Of a stretch of DNA of 40,822 nucleotides, positions 1 through 8,649 are shown piece by piece. Made by a program: the position numbers and the translations under genes. Source of the stretch: an uncultured Alphaproteobacteria bacterium (GTDB taxonomy: Bacteria > Pseudomonadota > Alphaproteobacteria > RF32 > CAG-239); contig CALXPO010000015.1 in NCBI GenBank assembly GCA_944390315.1, positions 1 through 40,822 of the forward strand, in the 5' to 3' direction. A model generated the notes under the pieces. That model was not told where the DNA came from. It made no database searches and saw nothing but the letters and a program-made list of their open reading frames with translations. The stretch's first letter is position 1. Each line of letters begins with the position of its first letter.

Positions 1-43
1 GGTATGATATGGATAGCAGTAAACAATTGCGTATTTTCATCAT
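1..43 (-). CDS. 5' end of an unidentified gene, cut by the window edge
   Basis: A minus-strand ATG at 43 (a second ATG follows directly at 40) lies 5 nt downstream of a clear AGGAG ribosome binding site at about 49-53. The visible residues are Met-Met-Lys-Ile-Arg-Asn-Cys followed by a run of Leu/Ser/Ile, which looks like the n- and h-regions of a signal peptide. Only about 14 codons are inside the window, so the product cannot be named. It lies downstream of gyrA on the same strand, but a palindromic terminator and a repeat element separate the two, so it probably has its own promoter. Confidence 0.55.
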   Translation of the reverse strand, partial: MMKIRNCLLLSISY

Positions 44-197
44 AATATCTCCTATTTATAAACTTCTTTCCTACAAATCTTATAATAGCAAAATTAAAAA
101 TGTTTGTAAATAGAAAATTTATAAAAAGGTCAAAAATTGTGGCTTTAAAGAATAACTTAAAATATTAAGTTTATGTTTTAATTTTATATTTTCACAT
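44..197. other. AT-rich intergenic stretch
   Basis: This very AT-rich stretch lies between the minus-strand gene starting at 43 and the repeat element at 198. It must hold the promoter of the leftward gene, but I see no box pair I would defend. It contains no open frame of note. Confidence 0.5.
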
Positions 198-330
198 AGA
201 TATCCCCCAGTAAACTGGGGGTTCTAAATCAGCTACAAACCTTCGGTTTGACCACGCTCGTTGGCGTGGAGCGGTGTTGTTCCAACACCTTGGCATTCAG
301 CCCCGAGTAAACTCGGGGTTTTCTGTAAGG
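198..330 (+). repeat. Five-hairpin intergenic repeat, copy A (best preserved)
   Basis: This copy holds five consecutive perfect or near-perfect hairpins. H1 is CCCCCAG/TAAA/CTGGGGG, H2 CAAACC/TTC/GGTTTG, H3 CCACGC/TCGTTG/GCGTGG, H4 GGTGTTG/TTC/CAACACC and H5 CCCCGAG/TAAA/CTCGGGG followed by TTTT. The element opens with ATAGATATC and ends with TTTTCTGTAAGG. H1 and H5 share the TAAA loop and resemble each other. Five further copies of the same sequence occur in this window. It lies directly beside the terminator palindrome of gyrA. Function and mobilisation are unknown. It resembles REP/BIME-type elements in general style only. Confidence 0.9.
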
Positions 331-341
331 AAACTAATAAC

Positions 342-375
342 AATAACAGCGGCAATTTAAATTGCCGCTGTTATT
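342..375 (-). terminator. Perfect 34-nt palindrome at the 3' end of gyrA
   Basis: Positions 342-358 and 359-375 are perfect reverse complements (core ACAGCGGCAATTT). It is placed 36 nt beyond the gyrA stop. The T-rich tract on the minus strand is weak (GTTATTAGTTT), so the termination role is inferred from stem strength and position. Confidence 0.65.
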
Positions 376-410
376 TTGATATATTGATTTATAAATATTA
401 TCACATCACC

Positions 411-3242
411 TTATTCATCATCGTTTTCTGTTTCAGGCTCCGTTATAACATCTGATAAACCATCGTCAACATCAGCAACGCTGTCACCCAAGACTTCAGA
501 ACCAGTTTCTTCCTCCAGTTCCTCTTCATCTTCGGCATCCGCATCTAACCATGTTACGGAAACAACTTTCTCATTTTCGGCAGTGCGGAACAAGATAACA
601 CCTTGCGTCTTACGACCGGCAATACGGATATCCTCAACCGACATACGGATTACCTTACCGCCGTCCGTTACCATCATAATTTGATTGTCATCTTCTATTG
701 GGAAAGAGCTGACGACTTCTTTGTTGCGAGCAGACATCTCCATATTGGCAATACCACTGCCGCCACGTCCGGTAACACGATATTCATAAGACGATGAACG
801 TTTTCCATAACCTGTCGAAGTTACGGTTAAAATGAATTGTTCATTTTCACGCATATCCTCAAATTTCTCAGCCGTTAACTTATCCAGTAGTCCGGTATCC
901 TCGGCAGAAATAACAGCCCCTTCTCCGGCTTCTGCCTCCATGTGCTTAATCGCCGAACTTATTTTGGCATATTCATCACGCTCTTCTGCAGTAGCATCAC
1001 TGTGATTTAAGATAGACATTGAAATAACATCATCACCGTCAGCCAGCTTAATACCGCGAACGCCGACAGAATTACGTCCGACGAAGACACGTACCTCTGT
1101 TACCGGGAAGCGAATACATTTACCGCTGCGAGTAGCAAGCATAATATCGTTGTTTTCATGACAAATACGAACATTTATGAGTCTGTCGCCTTCGTCCAAC
1201 TTCATCGCAATTTTACCATTGGACTGAACATTAACAAAGTCCATCAGAGAATTACGACGAACCATACCGCTGGCCGTTGCAAACATAATGGACATATCCT
1301 GGCACTCGGCCTCATTTTCAGGCAATTTCATAATGGTCGTAATATTTTCACCCTCTGCCAAAGGTAAGAGATTGACAAAAGGTTTGCCCTTAGAAGTCGG
1401 AGAACCGAGCGGCAATTTATAAACTTTCATTTTATAGACCAAACCTTTGTTTGAGAAGAACAATACCGGTGTATGAGTACTGGCCACAAACAAACGAGAT
1501 ACAAAATCTTCTTCTTTGGTAGACATTCCCGATTTGCCTTTACCGCCGCGTTTTTGTGCTTTATAAGCATTAAGCGGAACACGCTTGATATAGCCGGCAT
1601 CGGTAACGGTAACGACCATTTCTTCACGTTGAATCAAGGATTCGACGTCTTGGTCATATTCTATATCTTCGATTTTGGTACGGCGCGGAGTTGCATATTC
1701 ATCTTTTATGGCAACCAACTCATCACGCATAATACCATACAATTTTTCACGACTGCTCAGGATGGACAGGCATTCTTTGATTTCATCACCCAAATCGCGC
1801 AATTCCTGATGGATTTTGTCGCGTTCCAAACCGGTCAATCTTTGCAATTTCAAATCCAAAATCGCTTTGGCTTGATTTTCGGATAAGTGATAGAAACCAT
1901 TTTCGACTTTGCGGTCTGGTTCATCAATCAATATAACCAAAGGTTCGACGTCTCCTGCAGGCCAAGCCTTTGCCAACAAGGCGTCTTTAGCATCTTGCGG
2001 ACTTGGCGCACTGCGGATTAGTTCAATAACCGGATCCAAATTTTCAACGGCAATCGCCAAACCGACCAAAGTATGCGCTCTGTCACGAGCCTTGTTCAAT
2101 TCATAAATAGTGCGGCGGCGAATGACATCTTCTCTGAACTCTATGAATGCGGCTATGATTTCTTTTAAGTTCATCATCATCGGACGACCGCCGTTGATAG
2201 CGAGCATATTCATACCGAAACTCGTTTGTAACGGCGTATATTTGTAGAGTTGGTTTAAGATAACATCGGCCTGAAAATCGCGCTTAACCTCAATAACGAC
2301 ACGCACACCCTGGCGATCGGATTCATCGCGAATATCAGAAATACCTTCAACTCTTTTTTCTTTCACTAATTCGGCAATTTTTTGTACCAAGGCCGCTTTG
2401 TTAACTTGATACGGAATTTCGTGAACAACAATAGCCTCTTTATCTTTTTTGATTTCTTCAATACTGCATTTGGCACGCATCATAATTGAGCCGCGTCCGG
2501 TCAGGTAGGCTGAGCGGGCTCCGCCATATCCCAAAATCAAGCCTCCGGTCGGAAAGTCCGGTCCCGGAACATAGCTAATTAAATCTTCAACACTAATTTC
2601 GGGATTGTCGATATAAGCACAGCAGGCCGATATAACCTCGCCCAAATTATGAGGCGGGATATTGGTCGCCATACCGACAGCGATACCGTTGGTACCGTTG
2701 ACCAGCAAATTTGGAAAACGAGCCGGCAAAACAGTCGGTTCTTGTAAACTTTCATCATAGTTAGGCATAAAATCGACAGTATCTTTGTCGATATCCTCGA
2801 TTAAGGCATGTGCTACTTTGGCCAAACGGGCTTCGGTATAACGCATGGCAGCGGCACTGTCACCATCCATGGAACCGAAGTTTCCTTGTCCGTCGACCAT
2901 CGGTACGCGCATTGAGAAAGGTTGTGCCATTCTGACCATGGCTTCGTATACGGAAGAGTCACCGTGTGGGTGATATTTACCCAAAACATCACCGACGATA
3001 CGGGCTGATTTACGGAAAGGTCGGTTATAATCATAACCGTTTTCATACATTGAATAGATAATACGGCGGTGAACTGGTTTTAATCCATCGCGAACATCCG
3101 GCAGCGCACGAGAAACGATAACACTCATGGCATAATCCAGATACGAACGGCGCATTTCTTCCGAAACATCTACCGGCGTAATATCGGAACGGTTGGCGAC
3201 AGCATTGTCGACAACAGGTTCTTGATTAATTTCATCTGTCAT
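411..3242 (-). CDS. gyrA: DNA gyrase subunit A
   Basis: This is the breakage-reunion subunit of the A2B2 type II topoisomerase that introduces negative supercoils. The 943-residue protein has the catalytic Tyr at 135 in [10 protein letters not shown]. The quinolone-resistance region reads [15 protein letters not shown], so the position equivalent to E. coli Ser83 is Ser96 (wild-type state) and that of Asp87 is Glu100. The GyrA box QKRGGKG lies near residue 565 and distinguishes it from ParC. The C-terminal beta-pinwheel follows and ends in a strongly acidic tail of about 50 residues. The start ATG at 3242 follows AAGG 7 nt upstream. Length is slightly above the usual 820-900 because of the acidic tail. 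It is transcribed alone, with a terminator palindrome at 342-375. Confidence 0.98.
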   Translation of the reverse strand: MTDEINQEPVVDNAVANRSDITPVDVSEEMRRSYLDYAMSVIVSRALPDVRDGLKPVHRRIIYSMYENGYDYNRPFRKSARIVGDVLGKYHPHGDSSVYEAMVRMAQPFSMRVPMVDGQGNFGSMDGDSAAAMRYTEARLAKVAHALIEDIDKDTVDFMPNYDESLQEPTVLPARFPNLLVNGTNGIAVGMATNIPPHNLGEVISACCAYIDNPEISVEDLISYVPGPDFPTGGLILGYGGARSAYLTGRGSIMMRAKCSIEEIKKDKEAIVVHEIPYQVNKAALVQKIAELVKEKRVEGISDIRDESDRQGVRVVIEVKRDFQADVILNQLYKYTPLQTSFGMNMLAINGGRPMMMNLKEIIAAFIEFREDVIRRRTIYELNKARDRAHTLVGLAIAVENLDPVIELIRSAPSPQDAKDALLAKAWPAGDVEPLVILIDEPDRKVENGFYHLSENQAKAILDLKLQRLTGLERDKIHQELRDLGDEIKECLSILSSREKLYGIMRDELVAIKDEYATPRRTKIEDIEYDQDVESLIQREEMVVTVTDAGYIKRVPLNAYKAQKRGGKGKSGMSTKEEDFVSRLFVASTHTPVLFFSNKGLVYKMKVYKLPLGSPTSKGKPFVNLLPLAEGENITTIMKLPENEAECQDMSIMFATASGMVRRNSLMDFVNVQSNGKIAMKLDEGDRLINVRICHENNDIMLATRSGKCIRFPVTEVRVFVGRNSVGVRGIKLADGDDVISMSILNHSDATAEERDEYAKISSAIKHMEAEAGEGAVISAEDTGLLDKLTAEKFEDMRENEQFILTVTSTGYGKRSSSYEYRVTGRGGSGIANMEMSARNKEVVSSFPIEDDNQIMMVTDGGKVIRMSVEDIRIAGRKTQGVILFRTAENEKVVSVTWLDADAEDEEELEEETGSEVLGDSVADVDDGLSDVITEPETENDDE

Positions 3243-3502
3243 TTTTATACCTTATTTCATTTATATTCATACTATCGGCATAATAGCAAATTTTAAGAAG
3301 AGACAATACAAGTTTATTAAACTTATGCCCAACAAAAAACATAAAAAAGTGCTGTATGAGCCAAAAAAGCGGCTTAAAATCGATTTTTTAAAAATCAGCT
3401 TCAAATTTATTAACGAAACAAATTCAAAAAAGAGAAAAATCATAAATATTTGTCGACAAAACAAGAAAGGTAAAATTTGCAATTATAATATAATTAAAGA
3501 TG
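3243..3502. other. AT-rich intergenic region upstream of gyrA
   Basis: This is the upstream region of gyrA on the minus strand. It is A/T dominated. A TATTAT element near 3280 could be a -10 box, but no convincing -35 accompanies it at normal spacing. The 75-codon plus-strand frame that crosses it runs into the repeat element and has no ribosome binding site, so I do not call it a gene. Confidence 0.5.
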
Positions 3503-3566
3503 TAGAGTGGATTGTTCCAACAGCTTGGCATTCAGCCCCGAGTAACCTCTAGGTTTTCTGTAAAAC
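3503..3566 (+). repeat. Five-hairpin repeat, copy B (5'-truncated)
   Basis: This copy matches only the 3' half of the family. It begins within the H3/H4 junction, keeps the sequence TTGTTCCAACA and CTTGGCATTCAGCCCCGAG, and ends with TTTTCTGTAAAAC. H4 and H5 have lost pairing. It stands directly before copy C, so the two form a decayed head-to-tail tandem. Confidence 0.8.
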
Positions 3567-3573
3567 AACCAAT

Positions 3574-3707
3574 AGATATCCCCGGGTAAACCCAGGGTTC
3601 TACAACAGCTACAAACCTTACGGTTTGACCACGCTCGTTGGCGTGGAGGGGGTTGTTCCAACACCTTGGCATTCAGCCCCGAGTAAACTCGAGATTTTCT
3701 GTAAGGC
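3574..3707 (+). repeat. Five-hairpin repeat, copy C
   Basis: This is a full-length copy. H1 reads CCCCGGG/TAAA/CCCAGGG: two positions have switched pair type relative to copy A (C-G to G-C, A-T to G-C) with pairing kept, and one mismatch has appeared. H2 has a four-base loop, H3 is perfect, and H4 and H5 each carry point changes. It abuts the terminator of the minus-strand lipoprotein gene. Confidence 0.9.
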
Positions 3708-3713
3708 AACTAA

Positions 3714-3745
3714 TAAAAAAACCCCGAAACATTGAAGTTTCGGGG
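3714..3745 (-). terminator. Intrinsic terminator of the 1091-residue lipoprotein gene
   Basis: On the minus strand a 9-bp stem CCCCGAAAC/GTTTCGGGG (3722-3730 with 3737-3745, six-base loop) is followed by a run of T (complement of the A run at 3715-3721). It lies about 100 nt past the stop codon at 3846. Confidence 0.85.
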
Positions 3746-3845
3746 GATAAGGTTAATAAATGTCTGTTTTTACATATTTCTCCGGCAAACGCGGGAGCAG
3801 AGAGTTGCGACATCAATCTCTGATTATCTTCTTCTCATAAGAAAA

Positions 3846-6800
3846 TTATTTCAAAGAAAGAGTTGTATTTGCAGACGTGCTGCCGTTATTCACGGCGTAG
3901 CTGATAGTGATCTGGTTACCCTCAATCTTATACGATTGAGCTCCCGGAATCGGAGTTACATCCTTTCCGATACCGAGGGTTACCGCATTTTCCTCCATCA
4001 CGGTATGATCCCATGAGGAGTTAATTCCGGCATAAATCCAACGATTATCGATAACCGCAATTGTGGCAGGCTGCCACTTATCTTCACCCCAAACTCCGCT
4101 ATAAGCATCCACAATACATGTCTCCACACCATTCTGAGCAGCTACATCAGCATCGAATGCAAAGATAAGACTCATGTCCACGACACCATTCGGAGCCATA
4201 ACCACCCCTTTTTCATAGGTAAACACAATCATATCTTCAAACTGTGCACCTACGGTTTTTTGAACTCGGGTATATTTAGCACTAACAGGCTTTCCAAGCC
4301 ATGCCGGTGTATCCCGATTTTCTCTGTCAAATACCCACAACTCTGCTTCGGCAACAGCCTGAACAGGATGAGTATTGAAAACAGCATTCATGGTGTGGGT
4401 ATAGCTCTTACGAGCATATATCATATCATTTTGAACAACCTCTGGCATATCACTCATTGCAAAACCGTTGTCGGTAACACTTTCATATTCGGCAAAAGGC
4501 ATATTGTGAGTTAATGGATCATAGATTGCTTTTTGATATGACAAGACAAAGGTTCTGTCAAATTTATCATTTGCTACCGTAAAGGATTTTTCATATGTCA
4601 TAATTTTGAAATCGCCTTCGGTAACGGTATTGACTAACCTTTCACCACCGAGAGATGAACCGGCCGTAATCAGATTGAAATTATCGAGGATCTTAGTAAT
4701 TTTTTCAGGTGCGGTAATTGAGTTTTTCAGGTTAACTGTTTTTGTATAAACTCTTTCACCTGATACCGACCAAACTTCTTTAATCTTTATCCAAGACTGA
4801 GAAGTGCTACCATCAATATACTCAAGACCTTCTTCCAAAACAACCTGACTTATCATTTCGTCATTAACTTTGACCCAAAGCTCAGCTTCGGCAATGGCTG
4901 ATACATCGTGACCGTTAAATCTTGCCCCCATAGTATGGGTATAGTTTTTACGGTTATAGGTTATACCGCCATCAACGGTATTAGTCATATCTTCGAGAAC
5001 GAAACCGTTATCTGAAATATTTTCATACTCCGGATTTGGCATATTGTGCTCGAGGGGCTTATAAAGCGCCCGCTGATACTTTAAGGTAAACATCCGATTG
5101 AATTTATCGTTTGCTACCGTATAAGTACGCTGATATGATTTAACTTCGAAGTCGCCTATAGTCTCAGTTCCGACCAACCTTTCTGTTGCCAGAGAAGGAG
5201 ATACCGATGCCAAAACAAAGTTGTCAAGAACTTGGGTAATTTTGGCAGGAGCCTCAATCCCATTAATCAAATCGACAGATTTGGTATAAGTTTTTTCGCC
5301 GGATACTGACCAAACCTCTTTAATTGTAATCCAAGATCTGGTTGTATTTTCGTCGACATAATCCATACCTTCATCAATGATTTCCTGACTTTGCATAACA
5401 TCATCAGCTTCCACGCGCAATTCTGCATCGGCTTTAGCATCTGACGAACGACCATTAAAACTTGCGCTGATAGAATGCGTATAGCTTTTGCGATCATAAG
5501 TCATACCATTTTCGGTGATTTGCGTCATATCGGCAGTAACGAAACCATTATCATTTGCACTTTCATATTCAGCAAAAGGCATGCTATAATTCAACGGATT
5601 GTAGAAAGCCTTTTGGTAAGAGAGTGTAAAAATTCGATTAAATTTATCGGTACCGACGGTATAAGTCCGCTGATAAGTTTTCACCTCAAAATCGCCTAAG
5701 GTTTCGGTAGAAGCTAACATATCCTCACTCAATACCGGAGATATCTGGTTCAAGTTGAAATTATCCAATACCTTAACAACCAATGCCGGGGCAATGATAT
5801 TATTGGTCAGATTGACATATTGAGTATAGACTCTTTCACCGGATACCGACCAAACTTCCTTAATCTTTATCCAAGATTTTGAAGTATTAGGATCCAGATA
5901 ATCAAAGCCTTCCTCAATAACGGTTTTCTCTATCAACTTATCTTCTGCTTTTTTATGCAATTCGACTTCAGCCACAGCTTCGGCAGAATTACCGTTAAAG
6001 GTAGAAGATATTTTATGAGTATAGAGAGCTCGTTCATACTCTGCAGTCGATGTCATTGGCTCAAGTTCAAAACCTTCATCGGTTATTCCGATGTAACTAC
6101 GGGATGGCATTTCAAATGTCTGACCGTCAGTTGTCAAAACTGCAGTTTCCCAAGAAAAGACGAAAGTTTTATCAAACAAGTTACATCCAACCGTATAATC
6201 GCTTGCATGACTTGTTACGGTAATACTTCCTTCCTGACGCGTACCACTGACGACGGCGTCACCGGCAACGGCATTTTTCTGTTCCAAATCGAAATTTTCC
6301 ACAGCTCTGATTTCATACGCCGGAGCGTTGATACCATTGTGCAGAATGACCTCGTATTTGGTTGAGACACTGCCGGACTGGCTATATGTACGTGTAATTT
6401 CCACCCAGCTTCGGGCTGTTGTAGACGACAACGTTTCATAGCCTTCATTTGTTTTGGTAGTACTGATTAAGACATCTTTTGCATCTATTGCCAAACGCTC
6501 ATAGCCTCGTTTCTCACTGTTACCGCCCATAAATTCGACATTATAGCGAGAAACAGCAAGGTAGTAATGGACTTCGTTTGAAATTCCTTCGTCTGCGACA
6601 TAAATACCGTTATTTTCGAAGGACACGCTACCGTTAGCTGCAGGGAAAGCAATTTCTTTTCCCCACAAAGTCATGGTCGCGTCGAGATAACTAATCGTAA
6701 TGTCTTTCAAATACCCCGTCAACTGATGACGATAGGTTTTTGTTGTTTTGACATACTTTATATCTCCTTCGGACCACTCCACGGCATTATTTCCGGTTTC

Positions 6801-7121
6801 GGTAAAACTTTGAGAAGATACCTCAGGAGTTTCGACCTTAATGGTATCTAGCGGTGAAATGCTGAAATTAACACCGCCGAGAGGAACCACGACCGTGGTA
6901 TCGATCATAAAGCCATTCATCTCTTTCGTGGCAGTAACAATACCATTTTCACTATCACGAGTTACTGTGATTGTGACTTCGGTGTTTGTATCGCCGCTAC
7001 TTGAGGGAGTAACTTTCAAATCAAACTCATCAAGAGCTTTGTCACACGAAGTGAACAAGAAGCTCCAAGCCACCACCGCAATAAATGCAGCAATGCTGAA
7101 AAACAACTTTTTCTTTTCCAT
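3846..7121 (-). CDS. Large repeat-containing surface lipoprotein, Bacteroidota-like
   Basis: The 1091-residue protein has an N-terminal lipoprotein signal with lipobox LFTSC (Cys26, then Asp). After a ~200-residue N-terminal region come four copies of a ~180-residue module, at about 225-405, 405-585, 586-766 and 766-945. Each opens with a Ser-Trp-Ile/Val-x-Ile-x-x-x-Trp/Tyr block and ends in a His-Thr/Ser...Phe-Asn-Gly/Thr segment plus Ala-Glu-x-Glu-Leu. A ~145-residue C-terminal domain (WLGKPVSAKYTRVQK onward) closes it. The paralogue at 8650-10812 has the same ends but only two modules. The ATG has an A-rich leader with no Shine-Dalgarno sequence, unlike most genes here and like Bacteroidota genes. 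The Ser-Cys-Asp lipobox context points the same way. I do not recognise a named family. A surface adhesin or binding role is a guess. Confidence 0.85.
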   Translation of the reverse strand: MEKKKLFFSIAAFIAVVAWSFLFTSCDKALDEFDLKVTPSSSGDTNTEVTITVTRDSENGIVTATKEMNGFMIDTTVVVPLGGVNFSISPLDTIKVETPEVSSQSFTETGNNAVEWSEGDIKYVKTTKTYRHQLTGYLKDITISYLDATMTLWGKEIAFPAANGSVSFENNGIYVADEGISNEVHYYLAVSRYNVEFMGGNSEKRGYERLAIDAKDVLISTTKTNEGYETLSSTTARSWVEITRTYSQSGSVSTKYEVILHNGINAPAYEIRAVENFDLEQKNAVAGDAVVSGTRQEGSITVTSHASDYTVGCNLFDKTFVFSWETAVLTTDGQTFEMPSRSYIGITDEGFELEPMTSTAEYERALYTHKISSTFNGNSAEAVAEVELHKKAEDKLIEKTVIEEGFDYLDPNTSKSWIKIKEVWSVSGERVYTQYVNLTNNIIAPALVVKVLDNFNLNQISPVLSEDMLASTETLGDFEVKTYQRTYTVGTDKFNRIFTLSYQKAFYNPLNYSMPFAEYESANDNGFVTADMTQITENGMTYDRKSYTHSISASFNGRSSDAKADAELRVEADDVMQSQEIIDEGMDYVDENTTRSWITIKEVWSVSGEKTYTKSVDLINGIEAPAKITQVLDNFVLASVSPSLATERLVGTETIGDFEVKSYQRTYTVANDKFNRMFTLKYQRALYKPLEHNMPNPEYENISDNGFVLEDMTNTVDGGITYNRKNYTHTMGARFNGHDVSAIAEAELWVKVNDEMISQVVLEEGLEYIDGSTSQSWIKIKEVWSVSGERVYTKTVNLKNSITAPEKITKILDNFNLITAGSSLGGERLVNTVTEGDFKIMTYEKSFTVANDKFDRTFVLSYQKAIYDPLTHNMPFAEYESVTDNGFAMSDMPEVVQNDMIYARKSYTHTMNAVFNTHPVQAVAEAELWVFDRENRDTPAWLGKPVSAKYTRVQKTVGAQFEDMIVFTYEKGVVMAPNGVVDMSLIFAFDADVAAQNGVETCIVDAYSGVWGEDKWQPATIAVIDNRWIYAGINSSWDHTVMEENAVTLGIGKDVTPIPGAQSYKIEGNQITISYAVNNGSTSANTTLSLK

Positions 7122-7520
7122 GATTTTTTTATTTAAAGATTTTAATTATTTTTAAAAGAAAAAATGCTTCTGCAAGTCTCCCGTATATGTAAAAAAGAGA
7201 CATTTACAATAAACCTAATGTAATGTAAGCACAGAATAATTTTTTGTGTTATTAATATAGCATGAAATATTTTAAAGCTCAACTGTTTTTGCTAAAAAAA
7301 TGACATATTTTTTACATTTTGTCTAAAGCAAATATTTTCCAACGAGTCTAGACTGTTATAACAATATTTAAGCATAAATTTTTTTTGATTTAAGACAAAA
7401 AACAAGAAAGAAAAAAGATATAAAAGCATAGTCGGATAGACCTCAAGTGACATTTTGAAAACAACAAGAGAGAAAATAAGCAAATAGCATAATTACAAAG
7501 AATATTTTTCTTAACTCAAC
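7122..7520. other. AT-rich intergenic region upstream of the large lipoprotein
   Basis: About 400 nt of very AT-rich DNA carry the leader of the minus-strand gene starting at 7121. The 20 nt before the ATG are almost only A and T and hold no ribosome binding site. I searched by eye for the Bacteroidota -7 element (TAnnTTTG) and found no clear match. Nothing else is visible before the repeat at 7521. Confidence 0.5.
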
Positions 7521-7651
7521 AGATATTCCTCAGTAAACTGGGTGGTGTATAACAGCTGTACCCCTGTAATTTGACCACACTCTTCGGCGTGGAGCAGTAT
7601 CTAACGACACCTTAGTATTAGCTCCGAGTAAACTCGGGATTTTCTGTAAGG
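7521..7651 (+). repeat. Five-hairpin repeat, copy D (decayed)
   Basis: Full length, but with many substitutions: H1, H3 and H4 are eroded, while H5 (CCGAG/TAAA/CTCGG) and the closing TTTTCTGTAAGG are intact. It lies between two genes of the Bacteroidota-like island and abuts the terminator of the OMP gene. The element therefore reached this spot after, or together with, the island. Confidence 0.85.
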
Positions 7652-7654
7652 CAT

Positions 7655-7689
7655 TAAAAAAAGGTGTCGGAGAATTTTCTCCGACACCT
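7655..7689 (-). terminator. Strong intrinsic terminator of the OMP gene
   Basis: On the minus strand a 13-bp perfect stem AGGTGTCGGAGAA (7662-7674 with 7677-7689) is followed by seven T residues. It lies 14 nt after the stop codon at 7703. Confidence 0.92.
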
Positions 7690-7702
7690 AAAATATCTTT
7701 TG

Positions 7703-8515
7703 CTAGTAGTTCTTCTTTGTTTTCCCAAACTGGAAGGAGTATCTGAGCGTGAGCTCTACCTGCCATCCCTGTTTGGTAATATTGTCGTTTGCGACAACCT
7801 CCCCGTTTATGGTTCCTTTGGTTGCCTGCTGTTTGTCGTATGTATACGCAGCAAGCTGGATACCGAAACGGTTGCCAGACATAAACTGGCGGAACTCCCA
7901 GCCAATCACGGCACCGTAGCCAAGGCCGGATCCGGTTAACCGAGAAGTACGAGAGAAATTGTATCCCTCGCCTTCCAGTTTTAGACTATTATCAGCCTCG
8001 GTGTACTGGTAGCCGACGCGAGCTCCGATATAGAATCGGTGCTGCTTATTGGCTCCCCAGTGTGCGAGGTTAAATCTTGCCTCAGCGAAAGCTGATGGAG
8101 CGAGATAGGTCAGACCGTCGAAGGTCACATTACCTACACGACCCGTAACAAGAAAATCTCCCCACCAGAAGGTGTATCCCACTTCTGCACCGGCAATGTA
8201 AGAAAAAGCCGAAGCGGTTGGAAGGTAGCTTGCACCACCTGTTACACCGAGGAAGAAGCCTTCGACAGCTCTTCCTTTCCAGAACGTTCTGCCGTCGCTT
8301 GTTTTCAGCATAAGTTCATCATGCTTACGGCTAGCGAAAGCCTCCATATAATCGAGCGTAAGAGAATCGATCTTCGCAATCTCTTGCATTTCTGCAGAAG
8401 GTGCGGTGGCTAAACCTTTTTTTTCAGAGCCAAATTCAATAGACTGGGCGCTTGCTGAAGTTGCACCGAAAACGAACAAAGCTGCTACTGCAGCAAAAAT
8501 CATATTTTTTTTCAT
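7703..8515 (-). CDS. Outer-membrane beta-barrel protein (porin-like), Bacteroidota-like
   Basis: The 270-residue protein has a Sec signal peptide (Lys-Lys-Asn, hydrophobic core, cleavage after ATSASA, about residue 23). A ~60-residue linker with charged segments follows. From about residue 85 there are alternating Gly/aromatic-rich amphipathic strands (FFLGVTGGASYLP, AGAEVGYTFWWG, FYIGARVGYQYT, LGYGAVIGWEFRQF), ending in LTLRYSFQFG. This pattern fits an 8-12-strand OmpA/OprF-like barrel, but no C-terminal OmpA domain is present. By eye its DNA is more GC-rich than the flanks, at roughly half G+C. It is flanked by the two paralogous lipoproteins on the same strand but has its own strong terminator. 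The specific role is unknown. Confidence 0.85.
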   Translation of the reverse strand: MKKNMIFAAVAALFVFGATSASAQSIEFGSEKKGLATAPSAEMQEIAKIDSLTLDYMEAFASRKHDELMLKTSDGRTFWKGRAVEGFFLGVTGGASYLPTASAFSYIAGAEVGYTFWWGDFLVTGRVGNVTFDGLTYLAPSAFAEARFNLAHWGANKQHRFYIGARVGYQYTEADNSLKLEGEGYNFSRTSRLTGSGLGYGAVIGWEFRQFMSGNRFGIQLAAYTYDKQQATKGTINGEVVANDNITKQGWQVELTLRYSFQFGKTKKNY

Positions 8516-8540
8516 CTTTCTTGAATTTTTAAAGTAATGT

Positions 8541-8593
8541 GGGAATATTCCCGAATTTTATATATCCTCCTACGGAAAGTTATTCCGTAGGAG
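8541..8593. other. 12-bp palindrome and 11-bp hairpin between the OMP and the second lipoprotein
   Basis: GGGAATATTCCC (8541-8552) is a perfect palindrome. A separate perfect 11-bp hairpin CTCCTACGGAA/AGTTA/TTCCGTAGGAG (8567-8593) follows. The hairpin sits about 55 nt after the stop of the minus-strand gene ending at 8650, so it may terminate that gene. On the minus strand it is followed by GATATATAAAATT rather than a T run, so attenuation or an mRNA-stability role is equally possible. Confidence 0.5.
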
Positions 8594-8649
8594 TTTTAAG
8601 AGACTCGAATGCACAATGCAAAATTCTCTTGCCTTTCACGTTTAAAAAA

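Noticed and set aside
2940..2980. Quinolone-resistance substitution in GyrA
   Set aside because: The position equivalent to Ser83 is Ser. Glu for Asp87 and Ser for Ala84 are probably natural variants, and I cannot claim resistance.
3494..3709. Minus-strand frame inside repeats B and C giving a peptide similar to one at 26055-26453
   Set aside because: The shared peptide (around VYSGLNAK or VYSGQNSR) is just the translation of the repeat DNA. There is no ribosome binding site and the hairpins explain the conservation.
7122..7290. Bacteroidota-type promoter (TAnnTTTG) upstream of the large lipoprotein
   Set aside because: No match at the right position was found by eye; only the lack of a ribosome binding site is supported.
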